Below are positions 49,642 through 58,954 of a stretch of DNA of 64,000 bases, in pieces (the stretch's first letter is position 1; each line of letters begins with the position of its first letter). This DNA comes from CAZRVH01 sp964608325 (GTDB lineage Bacteria > Patescibacteriota > Gracilibacteria > Peribacterales > Peribacteraceae): the NCBI GenBank assembly GCA_964608325.1, contig CAZSMX010000005.1, positions 1 to 64,000 of the forward strand, written 5' to 3'. The notes beneath the pieces are model-generated. The model did not search any database. It was not told where the DNA came from and worked only from the letters and a program-made list of their open reading frames with translations. A program made the position numbers and the translations under genes.

Positions 49642-50919
49642 ATGGCTATGACAGACGCGCCGCTGGCATTCCGACTTCGTCCGCAGAAATTGCAGGATTT
49701 CGTGGGACAGGAACATATCGTCGGGGAGGGTACTGCCTTGCGCGTCGCCATCGAACACGATGCCCTGTCGTCCATCATCTTGTCTGGGCCGCCCGGAACG
49801 GGGAAGACGACCCTGGCCCATATCGTCGCGCAGACGACCAATGCGCACTTCGTGCAGATCAATGCCGTCATGAGCGGTATCAAGGAGCTTAAGGACGTAT
49901 GCGCGGAGGCCGAGCGCATGTATGCCGCCTTCAAACAGCGCACCGTTCTGTTCATCGACGAGATCCATCGTTTCAACAAGTCGCAGCAGGACGCGTTGCT
50001 GCCGTACGTGGAAAGCGGTGCCGTGATTCTGATCGGCGCGACGACGGAAAACCCGTACTTCGAAGTGAACGCGGCCTTGGTGTCCCGGTCGCAGGTTCAC
50101 TTGTTACGCCCCCTCAACGAAGACAATCTTTTCTATTTGCTCCAACGGGCGGTACGGGACGAGAAGGGATACAAGGGCGCCGTGAAGGTGTCCGATGATG
50201 CCCTCAGGAAGATCGCGCACGTGGCGAATGGCGACGCGCGCATCGCTTTGAACGCACTCGAACTTGCGATTACCACAGCGGGCGGCCAAGTGACCTTGAA
50301 AGATGCCGAACGTATTTTCGCCGAACGGAACAAACGGTACGACCGTACTGGCGAGGAACATTACGATACCGTTTCCGCATTCATCAAAACAATGCGCGGC
50401 AGCGACGTTGACGCGGCGTTGGTGTGGCTGTTCAAAATGATCGGAAGCGGGGAGGAGCCTCGTTTCGTTTTCCGTCGTATGGCGATTTTTGCTTCCGAGG
50501 ACATCGGCAATGCCGATCCCAGGGCGCTGCAGGTCGTCATGGACGCGTGGCGCGCGTTCGAATTCGTCGGCCTCCCGGAAGGGGAGTACTTCCTGGCGCA
50601 TGCGTGCATTTACCTGACCCAAGCACCGAAGAGCAATGCGGTGAAAAACGCTATGTACGGCGCCAAGGGCTTCGTCGAAAATGCGCCGTCGCTGGAAGTG
50701 CCCTACCACCTGCGCAACGCCCCGGTGAAGGGCATGGCGGAGCAGGGGTATGGGAAGGGATATGTCTATCCGCACGATACAGAGCTAGGAGTTTCGCAGG
50801 GGCACTACTTCCCGATCGGAACGCAGCCAGCGGATTTCTACCTCCCTACGGACAGGGGTATGGAGGCCGAAATATCAGAGAGAATCGCCAAGGCAAAACT
50901 CATCATACGAGGGCAGTGA
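49642..50919 (+). CDS. rarA: RarA/MgsA-type replication-associated AAA+ ATPase
   Basis: The protein has 425 residues. It is related to clamp-loader subunits and acts at stalled forks. Motifs: AFRLRPQKLQDFVGQEH, Walker A GPPGTGKTT, Walker B LFIDEIHRFNKSQQDALL, sensor 1 IGATTENPYFEVN, arginine finger region LVSRSQV, and the C-terminal MgsA tetramerisation domain (GSDVDAALVWL, ASEDIGNADPRAL, GYGKGYVYPHD). ATG 49642 is used: TATACT (49625-49630) and a T/C-rich leader lie just upstream, while the frame from 49531 would cross that promoter. Confidence 0.93.
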   Translation: MAMTDAPLAFRLRPQKLQDFVGQEHIVGEGTALRVAIEHDALSSIILSGPPGTGKTTLAHIVAQTTNAHFVQINAVMSGIKELKDVCAEAERMYAAFKQRTVLFIDEIHRFNKSQQDALLPYVESGAVILIGATTENPYFEVNAALVSRSQVHLLRPLNEDNLFYLLQRAVRDEKGYKGAVKVSDDALRKIAHVANGDARIALNALELAITTAGGQVTLKDAERIFAERNKRYDRTGEEHYDTVSAFIKTMRGSDVDAALVWLFKMIGSGEEPRFVFRRMAIFASEDIGNADPRALQVVMDAWRAFEFVGLPEGEYFLAHACIYLTQAPKSNAVKNAMYGAKGFVENAPSLEVPYHLRNAPVKGMAEQGYGKGYVYPHDTELGVSQGHYFPIGTQPADFYLPTDRGMEAEISERIAKAKLIIRGQ

Positions 50920-50922
50920 TAT

Positions 50923-50951
50923 TTGCAAAAAGTATAAATATGTGTTATAAT
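50923..50951 (+). promoter_or_regulatory. Promoter of the 183-aa membrane protein
   Basis: TTGCAA (50923-50928), 17-base spacer, TATAAT (50946-50951). ATG 50965 follows after 13 bases. Confidence 0.65.
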
Positions 50952-50964
50952 ATAAATAACACGT

Positions 50965-51516
50965 ATGAAGTCTCAAACACAAATTTTGCGGGCTTGGAAT
51001 GAATACCGTGACGTGCCCGCCATCCATGCAGCCAGCATAGTATCTGTTTTCTTTTGCGCGGCCTTCCTCAATTTCGGTTGGATGCTCGTGGTATTCGCGG
51101 CGTACGCCCTGATGGCTGTGCGCTCGCTGCGTACGCGCAAGGTCCGTTCCATAATTGCATACGTACAGTGTCTTTCATTGGAAGCGTCCGTCCTGCTGTT
51201 CGGACTACTGTACGAAGTTTGTTTTAAGTCATGGATGCCGGTATTGCCTTCCCTGAGCCCCATGGTTCGCGCCTTCCTGTGGCTGATGCTCGCGGCGGTC
51301 CTGCTATCTACGAAATTCTTCCTCCTGACGCGCATTGTCGATGCTTCGGCCGACGAGCGATGGTTCAGCCGTGCCGCGAAAAATACGTCTGCGTTGTTCC
51401 TGGCGTTCGTCTTGCTCGTCGCTTCCTTGGGTGCCTTCGTGCTTGCCCAGTTCGGTCCTTCTTCGGGCGACATTCCGGTCGTGTTGCTCAAGGCGTTGGT
51501 TCCAGGAATCTTGTAA
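50965..51516 (+). CDS. Hypothetical four- to five-helix membrane protein
   Basis: The protein has 183 residues and no recognised family. Hydrophobic segments lie at about 21-50, 64-85, 98-120 and 140-162, with a further hydrophobic C-terminus. Its stop lies 4 bases before the end of the convergent TsaE-HD gene. The promoter is near consensus, so it is probably well expressed. Confidence 0.7.
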   Translation: MKSQTQILRAWNEYRDVPAIHAASIVSVFFCAAFLNFGWMLVVFAAYALMAVRSLRTRKVRSIIAYVQCLSLEASVLLFGLLYEVCFKSWMPVLPSLSPMVRAFLWLMLAAVLLSTKFFLLTRIVDASADERWFSRAAKNTSALFLAFVLLVASLGAFVLAQFGPSSGDIPVVLLKALVPGIL

Positions 51517-51519
51517 TCC

Positions 51520-52494
51520 TCAGAATGGAGGCGCCTCCCCGAAGAGCGTCATTTCAAGGTAGAAGGATTCTTCCCTCCATGCCCCAGGCGCGCGTCCGTA
51601 TCGTTCCTCGAATTCCCTGAACCGCTCGTGGAGCGTCACGATCGTGTCATGCGCAGCACGTTTATCCGCATAATAAACGATTTTTTGCTCTAGGCGCGCA
51701 GTGCGGATGTCGCCGTTCGAGACGCCGTGCGTAGCGACTATGTCGGCAATGCCATGGAATCCCTTTTCATGCAGGAATGATGCGGCCGCCTCTTCGTGCT
51801 TCATGTCTTGGTATGCATTTTTAACGCTCTGCCACGTGCGATTATTGGCAATCCTTTCGTTCTCGAAATCGATGAATCGTAACAGATCGTGGAGTGCCGC
51901 CGCTTTCGATGCCGCCTGGGCGCGAATGATCGTTCCTTCCGATAGGAAGTGATCGCAGATGCGATCGGTTACTTCCCTTACCGTTTCGCAATGAGCGATG
52001 ACATTTTCGGGCAATTCCACTTCCTTCCTCCATTCGTCAATATTTTCGCCGGACGGGAGCGGCATATCGTTGAACGTCACGATCAGAGCCCTTCCGTCGT
52101 TCTCTTCTTTTAGATCGATAAGGATATGCGGCAGCCCCGCGGGTATGTCGGGAAGCCGATCGGCCCATTCGACACACCGGATTCCGTCGGATATGTCTGT
52201 CTGATCCAAAAGCTGCTGCGCATCCGCGGTCGACAGGCGATAGAGGTCGATATGAATGAAGGGAAGCCCGCTTTTCGTGCGATATTGTTGCTCCAAGGCA
52301 TACGTAGGGCTCGTCAGATTTTCTTCAATGCCCAATTCCTTGGCAAATCCCTGCAGGAAGGTGGTTTTCCCTGCCCCCAACTCTCCTCGCAGGAAAATCG
52401 TCACGGGAAAGGTATACAGAGTATGGGCCAGGGATTTCCCGGCTGATTGCGTCTTTTGCTCGCTTGGAAGCCATAATTTGACTGTTTCAAACAT
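51520..52494 (-). CDS. tsaE: TsaE (tRNA t6A biosynthesis ATPase) fused to an HD domain
   Basis: The protein has 324 residues, about twice the normal TsaE length. The first 155 are TsaE: LRGELGAGKTTFLQGFAKELG (Walker A), SPTYALEQQY, HIDLYRL and CVEWADRLPD. TsaE works with TsaB and TsaD to make t6A37 in ANN-decoding tRNAs. The rest (about 160-324) is an HD-type phosphohydrolase with His in VIAHCETV, the HD pair in ALHDLLRF, further His in KHEEAA and VATHGVSN, and Asp in YYADKRA. The gene is continuous with no frameshift. The HD substrate is unknown. It starts at ATG 52494, and its promoter overlaps that of the M23 gene. Confidence 0.9.
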   Translation of the reverse strand: MFETVKLWLPSEQKTQSAGKSLAHTLYTFPVTIFLRGELGAGKTTFLQGFAKELGIEENLTSPTYALEQQYRTKSGLPFIHIDLYRLSTADAQQLLDQTDISDGIRCVEWADRLPDIPAGLPHILIDLKEENDGRALIVTFNDMPLPSGENIDEWRKEVELPENVIAHCETVREVTDRICDHFLSEGTIIRAQAASKAAALHDLLRFIDFENERIANNRTWQSVKNAYQDMKHEEAAASFLHEKGFHGIADIVATHGVSNGDIRTARLEQKIVYYADKRAAHDTIVTLHERFREFEERYGRAPGAWREESFYLEMTLFGEAPPF

Positions 52495-52504
52495 AGGTGT
52501 TGTA

Positions 52505-52534
52505 TTGACTTACTTTACAAAAAGTGATATTATA
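52505..52534. promoter_or_regulatory. Overlapping divergent promoters for the TsaE-HD and M23 genes
   Basis: Plus strand: TTGACT (52505-52510), 17-base spacer, TATTAT (52528-52533). Minus strand: TATAAT (52529-52534) overlaps it, with TTGTGT about 18 bases further upstream. Polymerase binding for the two genes should be mutually exclusive. Confidence 0.6.
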
Positions 52535-52563
52535 TTCAAGTAAACAAATAACACACAATCCCT

Positions 52564-54042
52564 ATGCAGCTTACACGCATTACGACGGCGAAGAGAATGG
52601 GTTTTCGGAAAGCGTCTCTACATAAGAGGAAGGACCATCCGAAGCAGACGATGTTGTACATGAAGCAGAAGTCTTCGTTTTTCATCGCTGCGGTTTCCCT
52701 CACGGCATTCGTTGCGGGAAACATGGTAGGGGAGCACGGATGGTATGCTTTCTGGAAGAGTGTCATGGGTAAGTACGACGATAGTCTGATTACCTATACC
52801 GGAACCGTCATGCCTATTACGTTGGTACCGGATTATTCAAAATGGTCCGAGTATGGCGGCAATCCCGAGGAGCACACGTACAAGCAAGTACCGAAAGACA
52901 TTCTTATCCCGCTGAAGCCGTACGATCCGGCAAAGCAGTCGAATCCGAAAACCGTAGATCCCGCATATTCCGTCGGGTATATGGGCTCCTATGAGACGGA
53001 TGGCGACGGCCATGGCAGCCACCCGGGCGTCGATATTCGCGTGCCCATCGGAACGCCTGTCGTGTCCATCGCAAACGGTATCGTTACCAGCGTGCGCGAT
53101 GATGCCGGCGGATTCGGCAAGCTCGTTGTCATTCGCCATCCGCACATGCCGGATCCGGAGCATCCTGACTATACGACCGTACTTCATTCTTCGTATTCCC
53201 ACCTCAGTTCGCAACTTGTTTCCGAAGGCGACATTGTTCAGAAGGGACAGCAGATCGGGCTTTCCGGCATGACCGGGTTCGCAAGCGGCCCGCACCTTCA
53301 CTTCCAGATAGATCGTGATACAGCTCCGTGGCATCCGTACTGGCCGTTCACGGGATCCGAGCTTCGCGAGGCCGGCCTCAATACCGCCAAGGGGGTGAAC
53401 ACCGGATTCCACCAGGAGCGCGGCTACGAGTTCACCGTCCAGCCGATGCTTGTGGTGCAGGCAAACCGCTCCGCGGCGAAGTTTGATACCGCATACGACG
53501 GCTCCAAAGCCACGGTCGTAAAGAAGCCGTCCACGGGTGGGAAATCAACCAAGACCGTCGCGCAACTGCGTGAGGAGCGCATGAGCAAGCGCCTTGCGTC
53601 CCGCACCTCTGCGACCGCGGTTGCCGTCGCCATTCCCGCCGCTCCCACGGCGATCCAAACCGTTGTGTCTTCCGTGCATACCGCAGCTCCTTCCGCTCCC
53701 GTTCAAGAGCCTGTCATCGTCCCGGTGAAATCCGAATCCACAGACGACGTTGCAAGTCTCGACATTGCCGTCCCTCCGACGTTCGCGGGCCGCGAGTGGC
53801 TGACGGTTCGTATCACGTTGCTCGATGCCAACGGCAACAAGACGAAAGCCGTCTTGAAAGACAAGTTGTATCTTCGCCTCGCATTCGGGGACGCCGAGTT
53901 CGATAAGCCCATCCTCACATCCGCGGACTTTACCGACGGCGTGGCTCTCGTGAAAATGCTTCCCAGGGGCACCAAGACGGTGATAGTGAACGTGGAACCG
54001 ATGAAGGTCATGAGCAAGCCTATCAAAAACGCAGGAGAGTAA
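52564..54042 (+). CDS. Membrane-anchored M23-family metallopeptidase
   Basis: The protein has 492 residues. A basic N-terminus and one hydrophobic helix (about 38-55) anchor it. The LytM-like domain (about 145-255) has zinc ligands in SHPGVDIR and GPHLHFQI and the catalytic HLSS region, so it should cut peptidoglycan cross-links. Ligands are intact here, unlike the zinc sites of Tgt, the ROK kinase and PriA. A Thr/Ala/Pro linker (about 320-385) and a C-terminal beta domain (about 395-485) follow. An in-frame ATG at residue 12 or 30 could be the true start; ATG 52564 follows a 30-base leader. Confidence 0.9.
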   Translation: MQLTRITTAKRMGFRKASLHKRKDHPKQTMLYMKQKSSFFIAAVSLTAFVAGNMVGEHGWYAFWKSVMGKYDDSLITYTGTVMPITLVPDYSKWSEYGGNPEEHTYKQVPKDILIPLKPYDPAKQSNPKTVDPAYSVGYMGSYETDGDGHGSHPGVDIRVPIGTPVVSIANGIVTSVRDDAGGFGKLVVIRHPHMPDPEHPDYTTVLHSSYSHLSSQLVSEGDIVQKGQQIGLSGMTGFASGPHLHFQIDRDTAPWHPYWPFTGSELREAGLNTAKGVNTGFHQERGYEFTVQPMLVVQANRSAAKFDTAYDGSKATVVKKPSTGGKSTKTVAQLREERMSKRLASRTSATAVAVAIPAAPTAIQTVVSSVHTAAPSAPVQEPVIVPVKSESTDDVASLDIAVPPTFAGREWLTVRITLLDANGNKTKAVLKDKLYLRLAFGDAEFDKPILTSADFTDGVALVKMLPRGTKTVIVNVEPMKVMSKPIKNAGE

Positions 54043-54058
54043 CCTGTCTCTCCTGCGT
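54029..54058. terminator. Perfect hairpin spanning the M23 stop codon
   Basis: ACGCAGGAGAG pairs perfectly with CTCTCCTGCGT around a loop that contains the TAA stop. It lies between convergent genes. No T-run follows, so termination is uncertain. Confidence 0.5.
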
Positions 54059-54084
54059 GATTGCAAAACGATATCCGGCGTCGA

Positions 54085-54891
54085 TCAGCCCTTGGGCGTC
54101 ACGCTGGATCTCGTCGTGGGAGTCGTGATGGAAGCGCGGGTTCCGATGTCGAACGTCACGGAGAGCGTCGTCGTGGCGTCCACCGTGTTCGTCTCGGGAT
54201 CGTACGTGCCGTAGCCGTCCACGTAGGTGTACAGCGAGGCGCCGATCACCTTCGTCAGTTTCCTTCCGAGCAGCTTCTCAAAAACAACCTTGCGGTCATT
54301 CAGCCTCTTGATGAGGACATCGAGGTTCTGCAGTTCGTACGCTTGCGTATCCACGAGGCGCACGTCCCAGTTCGGGGTGCATCCCTTCGTGTCTACGAGA
54401 TCGCTGATGCGCTGTGCGGCGTTCAGGTTCGTGATGCGGATGAAGATGTTCAGGCTGCCGGAGAACTTGTCCGTGGACGTGCCCGTTGCCGGGTCGTAGT
54501 ACGGATACACGCCGCCCATGCCGGACTTGCGGACGCGGCCGTCCTTCGCGACTGCGTTCTTGATGTCGAGGTACAGCTGGTTCAATTTTTCACGGACTGC
54601 CTGGCGGGAGGATTCGCCTGCAACTTCGCAGTACGCGTTGATGGCGATGAAGTCAGGGGTGACTTCCTTGGTGTAGGTGCTGTCCACCGTCACGCCGCCG
54701 CTTACGGGGCCGGGCCAGATGGAGCCGCCGCCACCGCCGTAGCCGCCCTTGTCCTCGGACATGACGGGGGTGATGGCATTCAAGACTTCGTCTTCCGTGA
54801 CGGCTGCAGCGTCAGCGGCGAAGGCGAATGCGGGGACGAGCAGGGAGACGCCGGTTGCGGCTGCCGCTGCCAGGGAACGATATTTGTGCAT
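54085..54891 (-). CDS. Exported SIMPL (DUF541)-like protein
   Basis: The protein has 268 residues. The signal peptide is about 1-25 (cut near AFAADA). The body shows the DUF541 pattern: a strand with EVTPDFIAINAYCEV, a long helix with REKLNQLYLDIKNAVAKDG, VYPYYDPATGTS, a FSGSLNIFIRITNLNAAQRI segment, and a second helix with LDVLIKRLNDRKVVFEKLLG. SIMPL proteins are periplasmic or surface oligomers of unclear role. The C-terminal tail is Thr-rich. ATG 54891 begins the signal peptide, and the leader is T/C-rich. Confidence 0.75.
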   Translation of the reverse strand: MHKYRSLAAAAATGVSLLVPAFAFAADAAAVTEDEVLNAITPVMSEDKGGYGGGGGSIWPGPVSGGVTVDSTYTKEVTPDFIAINAYCEVAGESSRQAVREKLNQLYLDIKNAVAKDGRVRKSGMGGVYPYYDPATGTSTDKFSGSLNIFIRITNLNAAQRISDLVDTKGCTPNWDVRLVDTQAYELQNLDVLIKRLNDRKVVFEKLLGRKLTKVIGASLYTYVDGYGTYDPETNTVDATTTLSVTFDIGTRASITTPTTRSSVTPKG

Positions 54892-54967
54892 AGAGTGTGT
54901 AGAAAAGGAAGTAAAAGCTCTGCACGACCAAATCAAGTGTATAACACCTTCTCTGCGCCCTTCAATA

Positions 54968-56035
54968 TTATTCGCCCTTTTCTTTGCCTTTCCTTGGTTC
55001 CGTATAAACGGATAGCAGCAGCATGCAGAGGAACAACAACCCGCCCGCCAGGAACTTTTGGGTCGTGCTGAGGAAGAGCGCGGTGATCCCGAAGACGCTG
55101 CCGATCGCCAACATCAGCAGAATGATGGATTGGGCGGACCATCCTTTCCTGAGCAGCCTGTGATGCAAATGCTCGTCAATGGCGTTTCCCTTCATGGGGG
55201 ATGTGCCCTTCAAGAGGCGGCGTATCACGACGATGACCAAGTCGATCAGCGGCACGCCGAACACCAGGAAGCCCGTCGCCACCTTTCCGCCCGCGTAGAT
55301 CGTTAGTACGCCAAGCATGAAGCCGAAGAACATCGCGCCCGAGTCGCCTGCGACCACTTTTGGCGGCGGGAAATCGAACAACAGCGCCGCCGCCGCGATG
55401 GCCGCGAGGACGAATGCGATAAGAGCCAATGCCGGCTGGTCCACTCGGTCGCTGAGGGAGAGAATGCCGATCGTCGCGAAACCGATGACGGAGAGGATGT
55501 TCACCTGGCCCGGGATGCCGTCGAACCAATTGAGCGCATTGATGGTCAGGATGATCCAGACGATCGTGAAGATGCCGCTTAGGATAGGCAGCGAGCCGAA
55601 GAAGGGCATGTCGAATACGAAGGAATCCAATTTCAAAACAGCATCGATGCCAATGTCGGAGAGCGGATTGGTCAGGGAGTAGATGCGCGTGCCCGTGACG
55701 AATAGCAAGACGGCCACCGAGCCTTGGACCAAGAGGCGCAGTAGGGCGGGAAGCCGGTAGCGGTCGTCATAAAAAGACATAGCGCCCAAAATGACGATTC
55801 CCGCCAGAAGGCCGACATTTTGCATGTTCCATGGTTGCAGGAAGATGAAAAATGCAACAAAAGTAACGACGCAGACGATACCAGTAGGGTAGGGGAGCCG
55901 TGCGCGCGTGTATCCGTACCGCTCGGGGAAATCGAGGAGTCCGAGTTTCGAGAACGTTCTCAGTGCCGTTGCGTGCAGGCTGACGCAAGCGAGGAACGCG
56001 AACAGGGGCACGAGAATGAGAGGGGAAAATTCCAT
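54968..56035 (-). CDS. Glycosyltransferase family 4 (WecA/TagO/MraY-type) phospho-sugar transferase
   Basis: The protein has 355 residues with about ten transmembrane helices. Active-site motifs: MSFYDDRYRLPA (Asp pair), NALNWFDGIPG (N-x2-N-x2-DG), GDSGAMFFGF, and the cytoplasmic DEHLHHRLLRKG loop with HLHH. Such enzymes transfer a sugar phosphate from a UDP-sugar to undecaprenyl phosphate, starting cell-surface polymer synthesis. HxHH favours the WecA/TagO branch over MraY. TAGCAT (56042-56047, other strand) ends 6 bases before ATG 56035. Confidence 0.9.
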   Translation of the reverse strand: MEFSPLILVPLFAFLACVSLHATALRTFSKLGLLDFPERYGYTRARLPYPTGIVCVVTFVAFFIFLQPWNMQNVGLLAGIVILGAMSFYDDRYRLPALLRLLVQGSVAVLLFVTGTRIYSLTNPLSDIGIDAVLKLDSFVFDMPFFGSLPILSGIFTIVWIILTINALNWFDGIPGQVNILSVIGFATIGILSLSDRVDQPALALIAFVLAAIAAAALLFDFPPPKVVAGDSGAMFFGFMLGVLTIYAGGKVATGFLVFGVPLIDLVIVVIRRLLKGTSPMKGNAIDEHLHHRLLRKGWSAQSIILLMLAIGSVFGITALFLSTTQKFLAGGLLFLCMLLLSVYTEPRKGKEKGE

Positions 56036-56146
56036 GGCTTCATGCTAGCAAACTTCCGGAAAACACGGCAGCGATCTCCCCATGCAACGCTCGTTCGTCA
56101 ACATCCAGTTTTTCCGCATGCAGTCGGATTTGGCTACACTTCCGTC

Positions 56147-57340
56147 ATGAAACTACGCTCTCTCAAGAACGCCGATATCGTCGGCAAGAAAGTCCTGCTC
56201 CGCGCGGGATTCGACGTGGAAATCGCGGATGGAAAAGTGACGGATACGTCGCGCATCGACGCATTGGTGCCTACCATGACATTCATCCTCGACAAAGGAG
56301 CATCGTTGGTCATCATGGCGCACCAGGGCCGTCCGAAGGGAAAACGCGTCGAGTCCGAAAGCCAGAAACCGCTTGTGCCCGTATTGGAAAGGTTGCTCGG
56401 ACGCGCGGTCGCGTTCGCGGATTCGTGCACGGGGCCCGACGCCATGTCCGCAGCGTCGGCGTTGCAGCCGGGACAGGTCCTCCTCTTGGAGAACCTGCGG
56501 TACGACGAGCGCGAGGAGAAGAACGATATTGCGTTCGCCAAGGAGCTCGCGTCCCTCGCCGATGTCTACGTCAACGACGCGTTCTCCAACGCGCACCGCA
56601 AGCACGCGAGCATGGTCGCGGTCACAGAATTCCTGCCGTCCTACGCGGGTTTGCAGTTGGAACAGGAGGTGACGGCGCTCTCCGGCGTGCAAACAGATCC
56701 CATGCGCCCCCTGGTGTTCATCGTGAGCGGCGCGAAGATGGAAACGAAGGTTCCCGTCATCCGCTCCATGCTCGGCCATGCCGACCATATCATCGTGGGC
56801 GGCGCCATCGCGAACACGTTCCTGGCCGCCCAGGGGCATGGCGTCGGTTCGTCCTTGCATGAAAAGGAACAGATGCCGGAGGCTTCTTCCATCCTGGAGG
56901 AAAGCAAGAAGGAAGGGCACGCGGTCATCCACCTGCCGTCGGATGTCGTCGTCGCCGACGTGCCCGCCGCCACATCCGGGGATGCGGTTCCCGTTGCGTC
57001 GGTACCCGCGGACCGCGCGATCTTCGACATGGGGCCACAGACGGTTGTCACTTTCTCCGATCTCCTAAGGAACGCCGGTATGGTCGTATGGAACGGACCC
57101 TTGGGATACTACGAAAATCCCGTCTTCGGCGAGGCGACGAAAGCCGTCGCGCACGCCATCGCCGAAGCTACGAAGGCAGGCACGCTCGTCTCCATCGTCG
57201 GGGGCGGCGATACCCTCGACTTCCATACGAGGAACGGGCTGGACCTCTCCGCATACACGTTCGTCAGCACGGGCGGAGGCGCGATGCTCGAGTTCATCGC
57301 CGGTGAAACACTTCCCGCGGTCGCCGTCCTGGCCGAGTAA
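56147..57340 (+). CDS. pgk: Phosphoglycerate kinase with altered N-terminal motif
   Basis: The protein has 397 residues, normal for PGK. It transfers phosphate from 1,3-bisphosphoglycerate to ADP. Substrate-site residues are visible in DTSRID, AHQGRPKG, LLENLRYDEREE and NDAFSNAHRKH. The nucleotide site has GGDTLDF and the closing TGGGAMLEF. The usual first motif RVDFNVP reads RAGFDVE: the conserved Asp is Gly21 and the Asn is Asp23. TACACT (56135-56140) ends 6 bases before ATG 56147; the longer frame from 55820 overlaps the divergent transferase gene and is rejected. Confidence 0.94.
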   Translation: MKLRSLKNADIVGKKVLLRAGFDVEIADGKVTDTSRIDALVPTMTFILDKGASLVIMAHQGRPKGKRVESESQKPLVPVLERLLGRAVAFADSCTGPDAMSAASALQPGQVLLLENLRYDEREEKNDIAFAKELASLADVYVNDAFSNAHRKHASMVAVTEFLPSYAGLQLEQEVTALSGVQTDPMRPLVFIVSGAKMETKVPVIRSMLGHADHIIVGGAIANTFLAAQGHGVGSSLHEKEQMPEASSILEESKKEGHAVIHLPSDVVVADVPAATSGDAVPVASVPADRAIFDMGPQTVVTFSDLLRNAGMVVWNGPLGYYENPVFGEATKAVAHAIAEATKAGTLVSIVGGGDTLDFHTRNGLDLSAYTFVSTGGGAMLEFIAGETLPAVAVLAE

Positions 57341-57355
57341 CGACAACGATTTTCC

Positions 57356-58954
57356 ATGACGTCTCCCGATACTTCACTGGTTCTCCTGTTTCCACACGAT
57401 GACGAGTCGTGGCAGGTGTTGCTGAAGCGCATTCGAGAGACGGAGGGGCAATTGCTGGTGATCTTGGGGGCAAAGGAAGACCTGTTGGCCGACGACAAAC
57501 CCCAGCGCATCCTGTTCCTGGAAGCATGCAAAGCCGTCAAGCAACGCGTACGTTTTGCCGTGAAACATCCCGTTCTGGTGCATGCCGTCCGAGACGCGGG
57601 ATTCACCGTGTACGACCGGACGTCGCAACTCAAGACCATCTTGGAAGGGCATCCGAACATGGATGACGCCTTGCGACAGTTTTCACCGCACATCTGGAAG
57701 CAACAGCTGAAGACCCAGCTGCAGCGCATGGGACTGCTGTCCATGCCAAAACTGCGCATTTTTTCACTCGTGGGGCTGAGTTGCATTCTCTTTTTCATCG
57801 TCCTTTTCAAACTCCTGCCGTCCGCAGATATCTTCATCCGGCCGAGGCAGGAAAACGTCAGTCAGACCGTAAATATCATCCTCGCCCAGTCCGGAGCGGA
57901 TATCGCCTCGCGCGAGCATGTCCGTTCCATGCCGCTCGTACCCATCAAGGTGCAGATAGCGCGGCAGCTCGTGTTCGACCAGATCAGCAAGGAGTTCATC
58001 GGGACTTCATCCAAGATGCAGCTAACCATTATCAATAAGGCAAAGGAAGCGTACTCGTTCAAGAAGACGACACGCGTCTCCAACCAGGCCGGCATGATTT
58101 TCCGCCTGCAGGAATCGGTCGTGATCGAACCCGGGTCGGAAACGACGGTGACCGCGAAGGCGGATGATGCGGACCTCTACGGCCAGATCATCGGTGATCG
58201 CGGGAACGTCCCTGCCGGATTGCGTTGGGATATCCCGGGGCTTCCCGAAGACGAACGCAAACTCGTGTACGCGGAAAACCGCAAACCCGCCACCGGGGGT
58301 ACTACCGCTTACCGAACGGTATTGAGCAAAGAAGACATCGAGATCGCGAAGAAGAGGTTGGAAAAAGAGCTTCTTGCAGATGCGAAACAGCAGGTCCAGC
58401 AGGACGTGGAAATCCGCAACGCGCGTTCCAGCGTCCAGCGCCTGGAGCTGTTGAATAACGAAACGCTCACCAAAACGTGGTACACGCCCGTTACCGTTCC
58501 GCCGGAATTGATCGGCAAGCCGGTGTCCACCGTCACACTGTCCGGCTCCATCCATTACATCGCCTACGCGTACGACGTCACGCATATGCTTTCCATGCTC
58601 AGCAAGGAGTTGCGTTCGCATGTGCGCGAAGGCAAGCGCCTGATCGAAGGCGATATCGACCGCAGCAGGCTCGTGGTGCACGTCATCAGTTGGGACGATG
58701 CATTCGCCTGGATCAAGCTGACGGTGGACCTGACGGGCACGGAGGAATATATCCTGGATCCGCTGACGCCGGAGGGCGCGCTCTTCGCGAAGACCGTCCG
58801 CGAGAAAACGGCAGGCATGCGCTCCGACGAAGCGGTTCGCATCATCAAGAACATGCCGGAAGTGGAGAACGTCCGCATCGCATCCTGGCCCCCTTGGAAT
58901 CGTTCCCTGCCCGGCATCCCGTCGCATATTTCCATCGTTCCCGAATCGGAATGA
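57356..58954 (+). CDS. Baseplate-J-like single-pass membrane protein
   Basis: The protein has 532 residues. An N-terminal cytoplasmic region of about 125 residues is followed by one transmembrane helix (about 137-157, IFSLVGLSCILFFIVLF). The outside part has the arrangement seen in CPR proteins annotated as baseplate J/gp47: SSKMQLTIINKAKEAYSFKK, FRLQESVVIEPGSETTVTAKA, GNVPAGLR. A helical region and a C-terminal beta domain (about 420-525) follow. No other phage genes are nearby, so it is probably a cellular envelope protein. It starts 15 bases after pgk and overlaps the next gene by 4 bases. Confidence 0.7.
   Translation: MTSPDTSLVLLFPHDDESWQVLLKRIRETEGQLLVILGAKEDLLADDKPQRILFLEACKAVKQRVRFAVKHPVLVHAVRDAGFTVYDRTSQLKTILEGHPNMDDALRQFSPHIWKQQLKTQLQRMGLLSMPKLRIFSLVGLSCILFFIVLFKLLPSADIFIRPRQENVSQTVNIILAQSGADIASREHVRSMPLVPIKVQIARQLVFDQISKEFIGTSSKMQLTIINKAKEAYSFKKTTRVSNQAGMIFRLQESVVIEPGSETTVTAKADDADLYGQIIGDRGNVPAGLRWDIPGLPEDERKLVYAENRKPATGGTTAYRTVLSKEDIEIAKKRLEKELLADAKQQVQQDVEIRNARSSVQRLELLNNETLTKTWYTPVTVPPELIGKPVSTVTLSGSIHYIAYAYDVTHMLSMLSKELRSHVREGKRLIEGDIDRSRLVVHVISWDDAFAWIKLTVDLTGTEEYILDPLTPEGALFAKTVREKTAGMRSDEAVRIIKNMPEVENVRIASWPPWNRSLPGIPSHISIVPESE

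Noticed and set aside
57356..58954. Prophage, suggested by the baseplate-J-like protein
   Set aside because: It lies in an operon-like run with pgk and a DUF218 gene, has a transmembrane helix, and no other phage gene is near.
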